64,000 bases of DNA from an uncultured Gammaproteobacteria bacterium (GCA_903853385.1 CAINTJ010000027.1:1-64000); one strand, 5' to 3'. Counted from the stretch's first letter, positions 35,846 to 46,070 are shown. The notes: a model not told the origin generated them from the letters alone. A program made the numbers and translations.

Positions 35846-37098
35846 AGTTGACCAATCTCGATTCGGCTTGTTCACTCAGTAACAATAAAAATTCGCAAAG
35901 TGCGCAGTGGGCACGCAAAGCCGTGCGGGCCTTGTTGGCAAAAATTACCCACGGCAGCCTGACACTGGAAGAAGCTGGCCAGGTACATCACTTCGGTGAA
36001 GATCGTCAGCACGCCCATCTGAAGGCGACCATTGAGGTGAAAGACCCTGCCGCCTACCTCATGCTATTGCGCAATGGCGACATCGGTGCCGGTGAAGCCT
36101 ACATGCACGGGCTGTGGGATTCGCCTGGATTGCTGGAAGTCATCCGTGTGATCGTGAGCAATATGGCCGTTTTACAGGACATGCAAGGGTCGCGCTGGCA
36201 ACAATTGGTACTCAAAGGGTTCCATTGGTTGCGGCGCAACAGTCGTGCAGGATCCCAACGCAATATCGCTGCCCACTATGACCTCAGCAACGATTTCTTC
36301 CGTTTGTTTCTCGATGACAGCATGGCTTACTCGGCCGGTATTTTCGCGAATGCCAGCACTACGCTCGAGCAAGCATCGCTTGCCAAGTTTGAACGGATCT
36401 GTTCCCAACTCGAACTGCAAGCCTCGGATCATTTACTGGAAATAGGTACTGGCTGGGGTGGTTTAGCCATCCATGCGGCCAAACATTTCGGCTGCAAGGT
36501 AACCACCACCACCTTGTCGCACCAGCAATTCTGTTATGCACAAAACTGGGTAGAGCGTGAAGGTTTGGCCGGGCGCATTACAGTTTTGCAGAAGGATTAT
36601 CGTGATTTGCAAGGGTGCTTTGACAAACTGGTGTCAGTGGAAATGATTGAAGCGGTGGGTGCTGACTATTACCCGCGCTATTTCAAACAATGTTCGGATT
36701 TGTTGAAACCCCAAGGCCTGATGCTGATCCAGGCCATCACCATTTCCGACCAGCGCTACCAGCAGTCTGTGCATAGCGCCGATTTCATCAAACGCTATAT
36801 CTTCCCCGGCGGTCAGTTGCCGTGCAACAGCGAAATCACCCGCCAGGTTGCTTCACATACCGACATGCAACTGGTCGACCTCAAAGATATAACCCTCGAC
36901 TATGCCCTTACCTTGCAGGCCTGGCGCGGCCGCTTCCATGACAAGCTGGCCTCGGTTCGCGAGCTCGGCTGCGACGAAACTTTCATTCGCATGTGGCGCT
37001 ATTACCTGTGTTTTTGTGAAGGGGGTTTTCGTGAGCGGGCAATCCACACGGCCCAGTATTTGCTGGCCAAACCCGGATACCGCCCCCGGCTGCCGTGA
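35842..37098 (+). CDS. Cyclopropane-fatty-acyl-phospholipid synthase-like SAM methyltransferase
   Basis: A 418-residue methyltransferase of the CFA synthase family, which adds a methylene or methyl group from S-adenosylmethionine to the double bond of membrane phospholipid acyl chains. The SAM motif HLLEIGTGWGGLAIHAA, the DYRDLQGCFDKLVSVEMIEAVG block and the GDIGAGEAYMHGLWD N-terminal sequence are clear. In the related Rhodobacter regulon a CFA-like methyltransferase acts on lipids under singlet oxygen stress. AGGAG at 35831-35835 lies 6 bases before the ATG. It ends the lipid cluster; 123 bases separate it from the carbonic anhydrase. Confidence 0.9.
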   Translation: MKLTNLDSACSLSNNKNSQSAQWARKAVRALLAKITHGSLTLEEAGQVHHFGEDRQHAHLKATIEVKDPAAYLMLLRNGDIGAGEAYMHGLWDSPGLLEVIRVIVSNMAVLQDMQGSRWQQLVLKGFHWLRRNSRAGSQRNIAAHYDLSNDFFRLFLDDSMAYSAGIFANASTTLEQASLAKFERICSQLELQASDHLLEIGTGWGGLAIHAAKHFGCKVTTTTLSHQQFCYAQNWVEREGLAGRITVLQKDYRDLQGCFDKLVSVEMIEAVGADYYPRYFKQCSDLLKPQGLMLIQAITISDQRYQQSVHSADFIKRYIFPGGQLPCNSEITRQVASHTDMQLVDLKDITLDYALTLQAWRGRFHDKLASVRELGCDETFIRMWRYYLCFCEGGFRERAIHTAQYLLAKPGYRPRLP

Positions 37099-37221
37099 TT
37101 GGCGCATTCTGGCTGGTAAATTCCAGCTTGGCCGGGTACAGGTCAGGCGGGGAACATGCGATAATTCGAGGGCCTGCGGTGCCCGCGCTGCAGGCCAAGC
37201 CCACAGCAAGGATTTCCCCGC

Positions 37222-37848
37222 ATGCAGCACCTTATTGAAGGCGTACATTATTTCCAGAACGTCGGTTTCAAACAGCAAAAGGAATTATTCGAGCGCCTGG
37301 CCGAGGGTCAAACCCCCCAGGTTTGCTTTATCACTTGCTCCGACTCCCGCATTGATCCCAACCTGATCACCAATGCCAAGCCCGGCCAGCTTTTCATAGT
37401 CCGCAACCCGGGCAATGTGGTCCCTTGTTACGGCACCGCCAACAACAGTGCGATGGCCGCTGTCGAATTCGCAGTGGCCATGCTGGGCGTCAAGGACATT
37501 ATTGTCTGCGGTCACACCCACTGCGGCGCCATTTCCGGCCTGTTCCAGCCCGAGAAAATTGCCAACCTCCGCTCGCTGAAAGAATGGCTGATTCACTGCG
37601 ATTCCACTCTCGAAATCATCAAGGATCATTACAGCCACCTGCACGGCGATGATCTCTACACCGTGGCCTCTGAAGAAAATGTGCTGGTGCAGCTTGAACA
37701 TCTGCGCTCACTGCCGGTAATCGCCAGCCGCTTGACTCGAGGTCTGATCAATTTGCATGCCTGGATGTACAAGATCGAAACTGGCGAAATGTTTGTATAC
37801 GAAAGCACCGAATCCCAGTTCAAGAAAATGCAGGCCAACACGCTGTGA
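37222..37848 (+). CDS. Beta-class carbonic anhydrase
   Basis: A 208-residue beta-carbonic anhydrase that interconverts CO2 and bicarbonate. The zinc ligands and catalytic dyad are present: C39 in ITCSDSRIDP with D41 and R43, and H98/C101 in CGHTHCGAI. AAGGA lies 9 bases before the ATG. The stop TGA overlaps the GTG start of the SulP permease, coupling hydration of CO2 to anion transport. Confidence 0.95.
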   Translation: MQHLIEGVHYFQNVGFKQQKELFERLAEGQTPQVCFITCSDSRIDPNLITNAKPGQLFIVRNPGNVVPCYGTANNSAMAAVEFAVAMLGVKDIIVCGHTHCGAISGLFQPEKIANLRSLKEWLIHCDSTLEIIKDHYSHLHGDDLYTVASEENVLVQLEHLRSLPVIASRLTRGLINLHAWMYKIETGEMFVYESTESQFKKMQANTL

Positions 37849-39323
37849 TTGCCACGCTGCGCCGCGACCTGCCTGCTTCACTTGTCGTTTTCCTGGTCGC
37901 AGTTCCGCTCTCACTGGGTATAGCACTGGCTTCAGGGGCACCAATCGTGGCTGGCTTGATTGGCGCCATGGTGGGTGGCATCGTCACCGGCCTGCTGGCC
38001 GGTTCACCCTTGCAGGTATCAGGCCCTGCTGCCGGTCTGACCGTGGTAGTTGCCGGCTTCATCAACCATTTTGGCTGGCCCACCATGTGCCTGATTACTG
38101 CCTGTGCCGGAGTTTTGCAGTGTGTGATGGGCTATTTCAAAGTCGCACGCGGCGCCTTGATGATTGCTCCCTCGGTTGTGCATGGCATGCTGGCCGGCAT
38201 CGGCATTACGATTGTTATGGCGCAAATTCATGTGGTGATGGGTGGTTCACCACTGAGCTCTCCCGTCGCCAACCTGCTGGCGCTGCCCGAACGCATCGGT
38301 GCGATTAATCTGTCTGCCGCCATGCTGGGAGCGCTAACCATCCTGATACTGGTGGTCGGGAAAAAAATAACTAGTGGGGCGTTGAAAGTGATACCTGCGG
38401 CACTGGTGGCAGTTGCAGCAGCAACTGTTGTTTCAGTGCTGATGAAAGCCGATGTTGCCCGTGTCGATCTGCCAGACAGCTTCAGCCTTACCCCCATGAC
38501 ATTACCGACTGAGTGGGGTGCTTTTGCCATTGCCATCCTGACCGTGGCGTTGATTGCCAGTATTGAATCCCTACTCTGCGCTGTGGCGACTGACAAACTC
38601 CACAGCGGCGTGCGTTCGGACCTGGACAAGGAATTGTCCGCGCAAGGAGTCGGCAATTTTGTGTCTGGCCTGTTGGGAGGGCTGCCGGTAACCGGGGTGA
38701 TCGTGCGTTCATCTGCCAATATTACTGCCAATGCCGCTACTCGCTGGTCAGGTGTCATGCACGGACTATGGGTGCTGGTGTTCACGTTTTTTTTCAGCCG
38801 CATGATTGAAACCATACCACTGTCAGTACTGGCGGGCTTGCTGGTTTACACAGGTGTCAATCTGGTGGATCTGCAGCAGATCCACGAATTGAAAAAACAT
38901 AAAGAAGCGCTGGTGTTTTTCGTCACGCTCGCAGGCGTGCTTGTGATCAACCTGCTGGCTGGTGTTGGTATCGGCTTGGCCATGTCGACTTTCTTCGTGT
39001 TGCAACGCTTGTCACGTACTGAAATTCACTGTGAACAACGCGATGGCAACTGGCATGTGGTCATTGATGGCAGCCTGACTTTCGCCTCTGTGCCTAAACT
39101 TGCCAGTGAGCTGGCCAAGTTACCAGCCGGTTCAACGGTGTTGCTGGATCTGGCTGCAGATTTCATTGATCACGCGGCTTTTGAAGCCCTGCATGGCTGG
39201 CGTCTGAATTACGAAAAAGCTGGCGGCAAAGTTGATATAGATGAGGCCCATGAAGTGTGGTATCACCCGGCCAGCCAGGGTAAACCGCGCCTGCATAAAC
39301 TGCCCAAAAGCCGCAAGCGCTAA
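37845..39323 (+). CDS. SulP-family anion permease, probable bicarbonate transporter
   Basis: A 492-residue SLC26/SulP transporter with about 11-12 membrane segments, the GSPLQVSGPAAGLTVVVAGF signature near 45-64, GLLGGLPVTGVIVRSSANI near 270, and a C-terminal cytoplasmic STAS domain (about 395-475, VIDGSLTFASVPKLASELAKLP). Coupling by a GTGA overlap to a carbonic anhydrase suggests that it imports bicarbonate (BicA-like) rather than sulfate. Start is GTG, with no separate ribosome site; translation likely depends on the upstream gene. Confidence 0.88.
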   Translation: MIATLRRDLPASLVVFLVAVPLSLGIALASGAPIVAGLIGAMVGGIVTGLLAGSPLQVSGPAAGLTVVVAGFINHFGWPTMCLITACAGVLQCVMGYFKVARGALMIAPSVVHGMLAGIGITIVMAQIHVVMGGSPLSSPVANLLALPERIGAINLSAAMLGALTILILVVGKKITSGALKVIPAALVAVAAATVVSVLMKADVARVDLPDSFSLTPMTLPTEWGAFAIAILTVALIASIESLLCAVATDKLHSGVRSDLDKELSAQGVGNFVSGLLGGLPVTGVIVRSSANITANAATRWSGVMHGLWVLVFTFFFSRMIETIPLSVLAGLLVYTGVNLVDLQQIHELKKHKEALVFFVTLAGVLVINLLAGVGIGLAMSTFFVLQRLSRTEIHCEQRDGNWHVVIDGSLTFASVPKLASELAKLPAGSTVLLDLAADFIDHAAFEALHGWRLNYEKAGGKVDIDEAHEVWYHPASQGKPRLHKLPKSRKR

Positions 39324-39332
39324 CCGCGAAGG

Positions 39333-39788
39333 CTAGCGGCGCGCCTTGAAAAAGGCGGTCAGCAGCGCACTACTTTCCGCCGCCAGCACACCTTCGCTCC
39401 ACTGGATTTTGTGGTTGTAGCTCTGGTGTTCACATAATTGCAATTGGCTGCACACCGCACCAGCACGCGGCTCACGTGCGGCAAATACCAGTCGCCCGAC
39501 TCTTGCATGCATCATCGCCCCGATACACATCGTGCAGGGTTCCAGTGTTACATAGAGAGTAGTATCAGGTAGCCGGTAATTACTGACATGCACGGCAGCA
39601 TTGCGCAATGCGACAATTTCGGCATGGGCGGTGGGATCGTGGCTGCTGATCGGTTGATTGAAGCCTTCTCCGACTATATGCCCGGCGTGTACCAGCACCG
39701 CACCCACCGGCACTTCACCTCTGGCAGCAGCATGCCTGGCCAACGCCAGTGCCCGCTGCATCCACTGCTCATCTACTTGATCATTCAC
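39333..39788 (-). CDS. tadA: tRNA adenosine(34) deaminase
   Basis: A 151-residue zinc deaminase that makes inosine at the wobble position of tRNA-Arg(ACG). The HAE motif (H55, E57) in DPTAHAEIVAL and PCTMCIGAM (C85, C88) form the zinc site and the proton shuttle. The start is GTG and overlaps the end of the acyltransferase gene by 8 bases. Convergent with the SulP gene, with only 9 bases between stops. Confidence 0.93.
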   Translation of the reverse strand: MNDQVDEQWMQRALALARHAAARGEVPVGAVLVHAGHIVGEGFNQPISSHDPTAHAEIVALRNAAVHVSNYRLPDTTLYVTLEPCTMCIGAMMHARVGRLVFAAREPRAGAVCSQLQLCEHQSYNHKIQWSEGVLAAESSALLTAFFKARR

Positions 39789-41694
39789 TGTTTCTACCCA
39801 ATTCAGGAAACAACTTCACCAACTCAGCACCAATGTATAATGAACCCGGAATATTGAGATGCTCCGAGTCCCGATACATGAGGACATTATTTTTCACCAT
39901 GCTACATTGATTGTCATCACACAAAAGATCCCGTAGCTCGTGGTAGTGCAGCGCTGGAATCCCGCTCGAAATTTTCCTCAACAGGGGCAAGTAGCTTGCC
40001 TCACTCTGCAATACTTGCTGTTTGGGAATGTCGCAGTAGCTTTCTCCGCGCATGCCCAGCCCCTGAGTGACGAACTTGCAACGTTGCGGACTGAATGAAA
40101 AGCGAGGCACATCGTCAACCAGATAAACACTCTTCCCAGCTTTGAGCAGAGCCTTGATAGTCCCGGCCAGCTCGTTCTCGGCAGTAGAGTTTCTGGATAC
40201 CCAGCCAATCTTGCTGCTCCACGACAGCGCCAGTAAAACCGCATGAACAGATTTGGCCTGCTGCAAATAAGTCAAAATATCGGCAAACACCGGGTCACCC
40301 GGCAAGGCGAGTGATGCCCTGATGTAGTAGGCCACGTTGTTTTGCTTGAGGCTGTCGGCAATGCCGATAAACAAATGTTCGGCATGAGAGTCCCCCACTA
40401 TCGCAATATCGACGTCGACATTGGCTTTGGATTGCCGGCACCTTACAAAACCCCGCCAATCAGGGGCGTTGGCAGCCAGCGTGTCGGGGGTGCAGCTGAA
40501 TGAGTTGGCAGCCAGGTATTGCACAAATTCATCCTGGCCCACATCGCCGTCATGCACCGGAATATAGCTGATGCGACTGGCAAAACCATCGCTATTGAGA
40601 CCGGCGAATCCGACTATCGCAAATAAGGCAGTACCCGCCAATACCATTCTGATGATTTGGCCACGACTGAAGCACCGCTTGTCACGCATTGGTGTTTCGA
40701 CAAATTTCCAAGTCAACCAGGCCAGTGCAAATGACAACACAACCAGCGACGCCAGTAACAAAATTCCAGGCTCAACACGGGCTATATGGCGGGCAAAAGC
40801 CAGCACTGGCTGATGCCACAAATACGCGCTATAGCTCAGCAAACCAATGGCAACCAGAACCTTGCTGCCCAGCAACCTCCCAGTTGCAGTCTCACTGTTT
40901 GCAAACACAATAATCAACGCGGCGCCCAAAGTTGGCACCAGTGCATAGAATCCAGGAAAAGGGGTTAGCTGATTAAAGCCGAAAACAGCACTCGCAACCA
41001 ATAGCAGACCCAGTACAGCTCCTGCCTCATTAACGAATCTGGACTGGCGTTTCTTGGCCAGAGTCCGCATATAAAACGACACAAACGTCCCCAGCAACAA
41101 TTCCCAGCCACGCGCAGAAAGCTGATAAAACGCTGTATTGGGTTGGGACATTGAACCCCACTGGGCTGTCAGCAAACTGGCAACAAACAACCCTAGCAGC
41201 ACTGCCAGACTAAACCGTCGGCCCACGCGATACGCACACACAAGCATGAGGGGAAACAACAAATAAAACTGCTCTTCGATTGCCAAACTCCATGTATGCA
41301 AAAGCGGCTTTAACTCACCGGCGATATCGAAATAGCCAAGCTCTTGCCCGAACATAAGATTGGAAACAAACAATGAAACTGCGATCAGACTCTGCGCAAA
41401 ATTCTTCATGTCCAGCGGCAACAGCCACAGCCAAGCAAACGGCAGACAAACCGACATCACCAGAAATAATGCCGGTAGAATCCTGCGGGCCCTGCGTTCG
41501 TAAAAATCCGCAAATGAGAAGCTGCCGGTTTGCAAGCCGGGAACAATGAGCGAGGTAATCAAATACCCACTGATGACAAAAAATACATCGACGCCGACAA
41601 AGCCACCGCCAAAATAAGGGATCCCCGCATGAAACAGAATTACGGCAATAACTGCCAGGGCTCTTAACCCGTCAATCTCTCTGCGGTAATTCAT
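39781..41694 (-). CDS. OafA/YrhL-like acyltransferase with SGNH domain
   Basis: A 637-residue protein with two parts. The N-terminal 350 residues form an acyltransferase-3 domain with about 10 membrane segments, starting EIDGLRALAVIAVILFHAG and containing EEQFYLLFPLML. The C-terminal periplasmic part is an SGNH hydrolase-type domain with IAIVGDSHAEH and DSEHLNIPGS, providing the Ser and Asp-His pair. This fused form O-acetylates surface polysaccharides such as O-antigen. It overlaps tadA by 8 bases, a likely co-transcript. Acyltransferase-3 genes are often variable between strains. Confidence 0.9.
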   Translation of the reverse strand: MNYRREIDGLRALAVIAVILFHAGIPYFGGGFVGVDVFFVISGYLITSLIVPGLQTGSFSFADFYERRARRILPALFLVMSVCLPFAWLWLLPLDMKNFAQSLIAVSLFVSNLMFGQELGYFDIAGELKPLLHTWSLAIEEQFYLLFPLMLVCAYRVGRRFSLAVLLGLFVASLLTAQWGSMSQPNTAFYQLSARGWELLLGTFVSFYMRTLAKKRQSRFVNEAGAVLGLLLVASAVFGFNQLTPFPGFYALVPTLGAALIIVFANSETATGRLLGSKVLVAIGLLSYSAYLWHQPVLAFARHIARVEPGILLLASLVVLSFALAWLTWKFVETPMRDKRCFSRGQIIRMVLAGTALFAIVGFAGLNSDGFASRISYIPVHDGDVGQDEFVQYLAANSFSCTPDTLAANAPDWRGFVRCRQSKANVDVDIAIVGDSHAEHLFIGIADSLKQNNVAYYIRASLALPGDPVFADILTYLQQAKSVHAVLLALSWSSKIGWVSRNSTAENELAGTIKALLKAGKSVYLVDDVPRFSFSPQRCKFVTQGLGMRGESYCDIPKQQVLQSEASYLPLLRKISSGIPALHYHELRDLLCDDNQCSMVKNNVLMYRDSEHLNIPGSLYIGAELVKLFPELGRNSE

Positions 41695-42002
41695 GTGCTC
41701 CAGGCCAGAAGGCAGCTGAGGTCATTCTTACGAGCAATCCACTCCTGCTCAACACCAGCCAAATATACAACACTAGCTGTAAACCCAGGCGGTTAATCCG
41801 CCCATGCAGGCTTACAGCTTAACAAGGCACCAATAAATGCACCACTTTGCCAGCTGGAAATGCCGTGCTGATCTGATTTTAATTATCGAGAAGCGCCGGC
41901 ATAATTAACCTGGCCAACTGCAAATTCAGCTTGAAATCTATTGGAATTGCTAAGAGATTAGGCACATATATTCAAGACTTAATTTTCAGACGCATAACCT
42001 TC
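41695..42002. other. Non-coding gap of 308 bases with an imperfect cruciform repeat
   Basis: This region separates two divergent genes. Its main visible structure is a nested inverted repeat: AGCTGTAA (41775-41782) pairs with TTACAGCT (41812-41819), and inside them GGCGG (41788-41792) pairs with CCGCC (41798-41802) around the loop TTAAT. No gene, promoter match or terminator T run is clear. The right part becomes rich in A and T. Confidence 0.5.
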
Positions 42003-42971
42003 ATGAAACGATTCATTATTTTTCTGGGTTTTGCATTTTTTGCCGGCCTCTATTATCTGTCGGTTTCATTGAACATTTTTCAATTCATCGGAACCTTCCC
42101 GCGGGTACAGCACCCGCAACTCCATAATTTCCTGATTGAAATTACCAAGCCGCTGGTCTTGTCCACAATCAGTATATTCGCTTACTTCACAGGCCTTGTT
42201 TTTAGAAAAAACAAAGCGGAAATCTGGTCTGAGAGACTTATATTGATTTGTGCACTGGTAGCTGCCCTGCCTTTCGTACTCTCTTTGTTCATGAGCAATT
42301 ACCTGGATACCAAAACCAAATATCCGGAACAATCCACATCTGCAATTGCACAAAATGCACAAAGCAGTTCCGCTGCATCCCCGCAAGCACACTTTGAAAA
42401 TCTGATCAAACGCGCCAATGATGGTGACCTGGACTCCATACTGACAGCGGCATATTTATACTGTCCCGCCTGCGATACATCAGTGAAACTTGACCTGAGG
42501 GAACCTGCATCAACCACCAGCAATTCGCTGCCTACAGGCCTGGGCAAATTTATAAACCCCGAAGAGAATATAAAACAGGCATTTGCCTGGTATGAATTAG
42601 CAGCCAATATGGACAACCTGAAGGCTAAAAACATTTTGGGTGAAATGCTGGTGCACGGCATTGGAGTCGTACAGAATTCAGGGAGGGCATTGCAATTTTT
42701 TAATGAAGGCGCAAAGAATGGCTACCTTCCTGCCCAATTCAATTTGGCAGCAATGTATGAATATGGCTATGGTGTGGACAAAGACCTGCAGCAAGCCCAC
42801 AAGTGGTACAACATCATAGCTTCGGAGGCAAAAGATCAGTCGGATGCGGATGCTTTATATGCGCGGACATTGAGGGATGCACTTGCCGCCAATATGACAA
42901 CAATCTCCATAGCGCAAGCGAGTGAAAAAGCCAGAATATGTCTGGAATCGAAATATCAGAATTGCCGATGA
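42003..42971 (+). CDS. Membrane-anchored Sel1-repeat protein
   Basis: A 322-residue protein with three predicted membrane segments (about 3-25, 50-67, 78-96) followed by three Sel1-like tetratricopeptide repeats, seen as NIKQAFAWYELAANMDNLKAKNIL, the GRALQFFNEGAKNGYLPAQF and QQAHKWYN stretches. Sel1 repeats mediate protein contacts. I cannot name a function. The ATG at 42003 is preferred over a TTG at 41931, but neither has a clear ribosome site. The codons are visibly richer in A and T than those of neighbouring genes, which may mark an acquired gene. Confidence 0.65.
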   Translation: MKRFIIFLGFAFFAGLYYLSVSLNIFQFIGTFPRVQHPQLHNFLIEITKPLVLSTISIFAYFTGLVFRKNKAEIWSERLILICALVAALPFVLSLFMSNYLDTKTKYPEQSTSAIAQNAQSSSAASPQAHFENLIKRANDGDLDSILTAAYLYCPACDTSVKLDLREPASTTSNSLPTGLGKFINPEENIKQAFAWYELAANMDNLKAKNILGEMLVHGIGVVQNSGRALQFFNEGAKNGYLPAQFNLAAMYEYGYGVDKDLQQAHKWYNIIASEAKDQSDADALYARTLRDALAANMTTISIAQASEKARICLESKYQNCR

Positions 42972-43017
42972 TTGTCGATGTTCGCTGACTGTATTTCCGC
43001 TTCAATAATTCCTGCCA

Positions 43018-44589
43018 TCATTCCCACTCAATAGTCGCCGGCGGCTTGGAGGAGATGTCGTAACTTACCCGGGATACTTCGCGGATTTCATTGATGATGC
43101 GGTTGGAAACAGTTTCCAATAATTCGTAAGGCAGATGCGCCCAGCGTGCTGTCATAAAATCGATGGTTTCCACTGCCCGCAGCGCTATTACCCACGCATA
43201 ACGGCGGGCATCGCCCACTACTCCCACGGATTTCACCGGCACAAACACGGCGAATGCCTGGCTGACTTTGTCGTACCAGCCATGCCTGTGCAGCTCTTCG
43301 ATAAAAATTGCATCCGCGCGGCGCAACACATCGCAGTATTCTTTTTTCACTTCACCGAGGATGCGGACACCCAGGCCAGGGCCCGGGAATGGATGACGAT
43401 TGACCATCGGCGCCGGCAGACCCAGCGCTACACCGATGCGACGCACTTCATCCTTGAACAATTCGCGCAGCGGCTCCACCAGGGCCATTTTCATATCGGC
43501 CGGCAAGCCGCCGACATTGTGGTGCGATTTGATGACATGGGCGGTGCCATGCTTGGAAGCGGCGGATTCAATCACGTCGGGATAAATAGTGCCCTGCGCC
43601 AGCCATTTCACAGTACCGAGTTTGGTGGCTTCTTCATCAAAGATATCAATAAATGTGTTGCCGATGACTTTACGTTTGGCCTCAGGATCGCTGATACCCG
43701 CCAGTTTGCCGAGGAATGCCTCTTCAGCATTGGCGCGGATCACTTTCACACCCATGTTGTTCGCAAAAATCTCCATCACCTGATCGCCTTCCTTCAGGCG
43801 TAACAAGCCGTTATCAACGAACACGCAGGTAAGCTGGTCACCGATGGCGCGATGCAACAGCGCGGCTACCACCGATGAATCGACACCGCCAGACAGACCC
43901 AGCAATACCTGATCGTTGCCGACCTGCTTGCGCACGGTAGCGATGGCATCTTCAATGATGTTGGCTGGTGTCCACAGCCGCTCACAGCCGCAAATCTCAT
44001 GTACAAAACGATTCAGCAGCTGCTGGCCTGCCTTGGTGTGGGTGACTTCCGGATGGAATTGCAGCGCATGGATGCGACCATCACTGCTCATCATTGCTGC
44101 CAGCGGTGCGCTGTCGGTTGCAGCAGTGCAGACAAAACCAGGTGGCAGCCTGGTGACCTTGTCACCATGACTCATCCACACGTCCTGATAATGGTGGTCG
44201 TTTTCGACCACTTCATGGCCGAGCCCGGACAGCAGGGAATCAACCCCCAGTACTTCGATGCGGGCATAGCCGAATTCAGAACTGTGGGAACCTTCCACCT
44301 TCCCGCCCAGCTGTTCAGCCAGCGTCTGCATGCCGTAGCAAATGCCCAGAATCGGCAGTTTGCTGTGCAGAATATAGTCAGGCACCTGCGGTGAATCTGT
44401 CAGATTGGCGGATTCAGGGCTGCCGGACAGGATTACACCCATGGGTGCGAACGCTTCGAAATCGCTTTGCGGACATGACCAGTGATGGATCTCGCAATAT
44501 ACGCCAGCTTCGCGGATACGACGGGCGATCAACTGTGTGTACTGCGAACCAAAATCAAGGATGAGGATTTTTTGCTGGTGAATATTCAT
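43018..44589 (-). CDS. guaA: GMP synthase (glutamine-hydrolysing)
   Basis: A 523-residue enzyme that aminates XMP to GMP. The glutaminase part has the nucleophile in [15 protein letters not shown] and HPEVTHT; the ATP-pyrophosphatase part has LSGGVDSSV and the dimerisation domain ends IEWE. The ATG at 44589 overlaps the guaB stop (TGATG) by one base; a TTG at 44592 is one codon upstream. Co-transcribed with guaB, as in other Gammaproteobacteria. Confidence 0.97.
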   Translation of the reverse strand: MNIHQQKILILDFGSQYTQLIARRIREAGVYCEIHHWSCPQSDFEAFAPMGVILSGSPESANLTDSPQVPDYILHSKLPILGICYGMQTLAEQLGGKVEGSHSSEFGYARIEVLGVDSLLSGLGHEVVENDHHYQDVWMSHGDKVTRLPPGFVCTAATDSAPLAAMMSSDGRIHALQFHPEVTHTKAGQQLLNRFVHEICGCERLWTPANIIEDAIATVRKQVGNDQVLLGLSGGVDSSVVAALLHRAIGDQLTCVFVDNGLLRLKEGDQVMEIFANNMGVKVIRANAEEAFLGKLAGISDPEAKRKVIGNTFIDIFDEEATKLGTVKWLAQGTIYPDVIESAASKHGTAHVIKSHHNVGGLPADMKMALVEPLRELFKDEVRRIGVALGLPAPMVNRHPFPGPGLGVRILGEVKKEYCDVLRRADAIFIEELHRHGWYDKVSQAFAVFVPVKSVGVVGDARRYAWVIALRAVETIDFMTARWAHLPYELLETVSNRIINEIREVSRVSYDISSKPPATIEWE

Positions 44590-46070
44590 CAACTGACCCG
44601 GTAATTCGGTGCTTCCTTGGTTATGCTCACATCATGCACATGGCTTTCACTGACGCCGGCAGCCGTGATCTTCACGAACTGCGGTTTCACCCGCATTTCT
44701 TCGATGGTGCCGCAACCTGTGAGACCCATGCTGGAGCGTACGCCGCCGGTAAGCTGGAACACGATGGCTGACATGGGGCCTTTATAGGGCACACGGCCTT
44801 CGATGCCTTCCGGCACCAGTTTGGCAGCACCACTGTCGAGCGTCTGGAAATAACGGTCACTGGAACCATGGGCTTTTGCCATGGCGCCGAGCGAACCCAT
44901 GCCGCGATAGGCTTTGTAGCTACGCCCCTGATAGAGCTCAACATCGCCGGGGGCTTCTTCGGTGCCGGCCAGCAAACTGCCGATCATCACTGCATTGGCA
45001 CCGGCCGCGATGGCCTTGGCAATGTCACCCGAGAAACGGATGCCACCGTCGGAAATAATTGTGATATCGGTGCCTTTCAACGCGTCAGCGACATTGGAAA
45101 CCGCGGTGATTTGCGGCACACCAACACCGGTAACAATGCGGGTGGTACAGATGGAGCCAGGACCAATACCAACCTTCACTGAATCAACCCCGGCCTCTAC
45201 CAATGCCAGCGCGCCGGCGGCAGTGGCCACATTACCGCCTATGAGTGGCAGACCCGGGAAAAGTTTTTTGATCTGCTTGATACGATTCAACACTTCCTGG
45301 GAGTGGCCATGGGAAGTATCCACCACGATTACATCTACGCCAGCAGCTACCAGGGCTTTGACCCGCTCTTCGGTTTCCGAGCCAGTGCTGACAGCTGCAC
45401 CCACCCGCAACTGCCCCATTGCATCTTTGCAGGCATTGGGATGATCTTCAGCTTTGCGGATGTCCTTCAGCGTTACCAGACCACGCAATTCAAAGGCGGC
45501 ATTCACCACCAGCACTTTTTCAATGCGATGCTTATGCATGAGGTTTTTGATTTCATCCAGCCCGGCACCTTCGCGTACCGTCACCAGGCGCTCTTTGGGC
45601 GTCATGATGGTGGACACCGTGGCGCTGAGGTCGTTCTCGAAACGCACATCGCGCGAAGTGACAATGCCGACCAGTTCACGACGTCCATCGGTGTCAATCA
45701 CGACCGGCAGACCGGAGATGCGATTCTCGCGGGTTATTTCTATCAACCTGCGAACCGTGGTTTCCGGTGTGATGCAGATAGGGTCGGTGACCACACCACT
45801 TTCGTATTTTTTGACAGCACGCACTTCCCGTGCCTGCGCCTCAATACTCATGTTCTTGTGGACGATACCAATACCACCTTCCTGCGCCATCGCAATGGCC
45901 AGGCGTGCTTCGGTCACGGTGTCCATCGCCGACGACACCAGCGGAATATTGAGTGTGATGGACCGGGTCAGACGGGTTTTGAGATCGACCTTGTTAGGTA
46001 CTACCAGCGAGTGGGCCGGGACCAGCAGAACATCGTCAAAAGTAAGAGCTTCTTCGAGAATACGCAGCAT
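44589..46070 (-). CDS. guaB: Inosine-5'-monophosphate dehydrogenase
   Basis: A 493-residue IMPDH that oxidises IMP to XMP, the committed step to GMP. Two CBS domains lie at about 95-205 ([27 protein letters not shown] and the following half), inside the TIM barrel. The catalytic Cys lies in GPGSICTTR near 305, with the GGIRFSGD phosphate-binding loop after it. Promoter at 46117-46122 faces it. Confidence 0.97.
   Translation of the reverse strand: MLRILEEALTFDDVLLVPAHSLVVPNKVDLKTRLTRSITLNIPLVSSAMDTVTEARLAIAMAQEGGIGIVHKNMSIEAQAREVRAVKKYESGVVTDPICITPETTVRRLIEITRENRISGLPVVIDTDGRRELVGIVTSRDVRFENDLSATVSTIMTPKERLVTVREGAGLDEIKNLMHKHRIEKVLVVNAAFELRGLVTLKDIRKAEDHPNACKDAMGQLRVGAAVSTGSETEERVKALVAAGVDVIVVDTSHGHSQEVLNRIKQIKKLFPGLPLIGGNVATAAGALALVEAGVDSVKVGIGPGSICTTRIVTGVGVPQITAVSNVADALKGTDITIISDGGIRFSGDIAKAIAAGANAVMIGSLLAGTEEAPGDVELYQGRSYKAYRGMGSLGAMAKAHGSSDRYFQTLDSGAAKLVPEGIEGRVPYKGPMSAIVFQLTGGVRSSMGLTGCGTIEEMRVKPQFVKITAAGVSESHVHDVSITKEAPNYRVS

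Noticed and set aside
37171-37196. GGCCTGC/GCAGGCC hairpin before the carbonic anhydrase as a terminator
   Set aside because: The loop is 12 bases and no T run follows; it could be a weak structure in the leader at most.
39319-39345. Short inverted repeat CGCTA/TAGCG overlapping the SulP and tadA stops
   Set aside because: Short arms and no T run; it probably reflects the two facing stop codons.
41775-41830. Possible integron attC site at the nested inverted repeat
   Set aside because: The repeat lacks the paired R/L core sites (GTTRRRY and RYYYAAC in the right order) and no integrase or cassette array is present.
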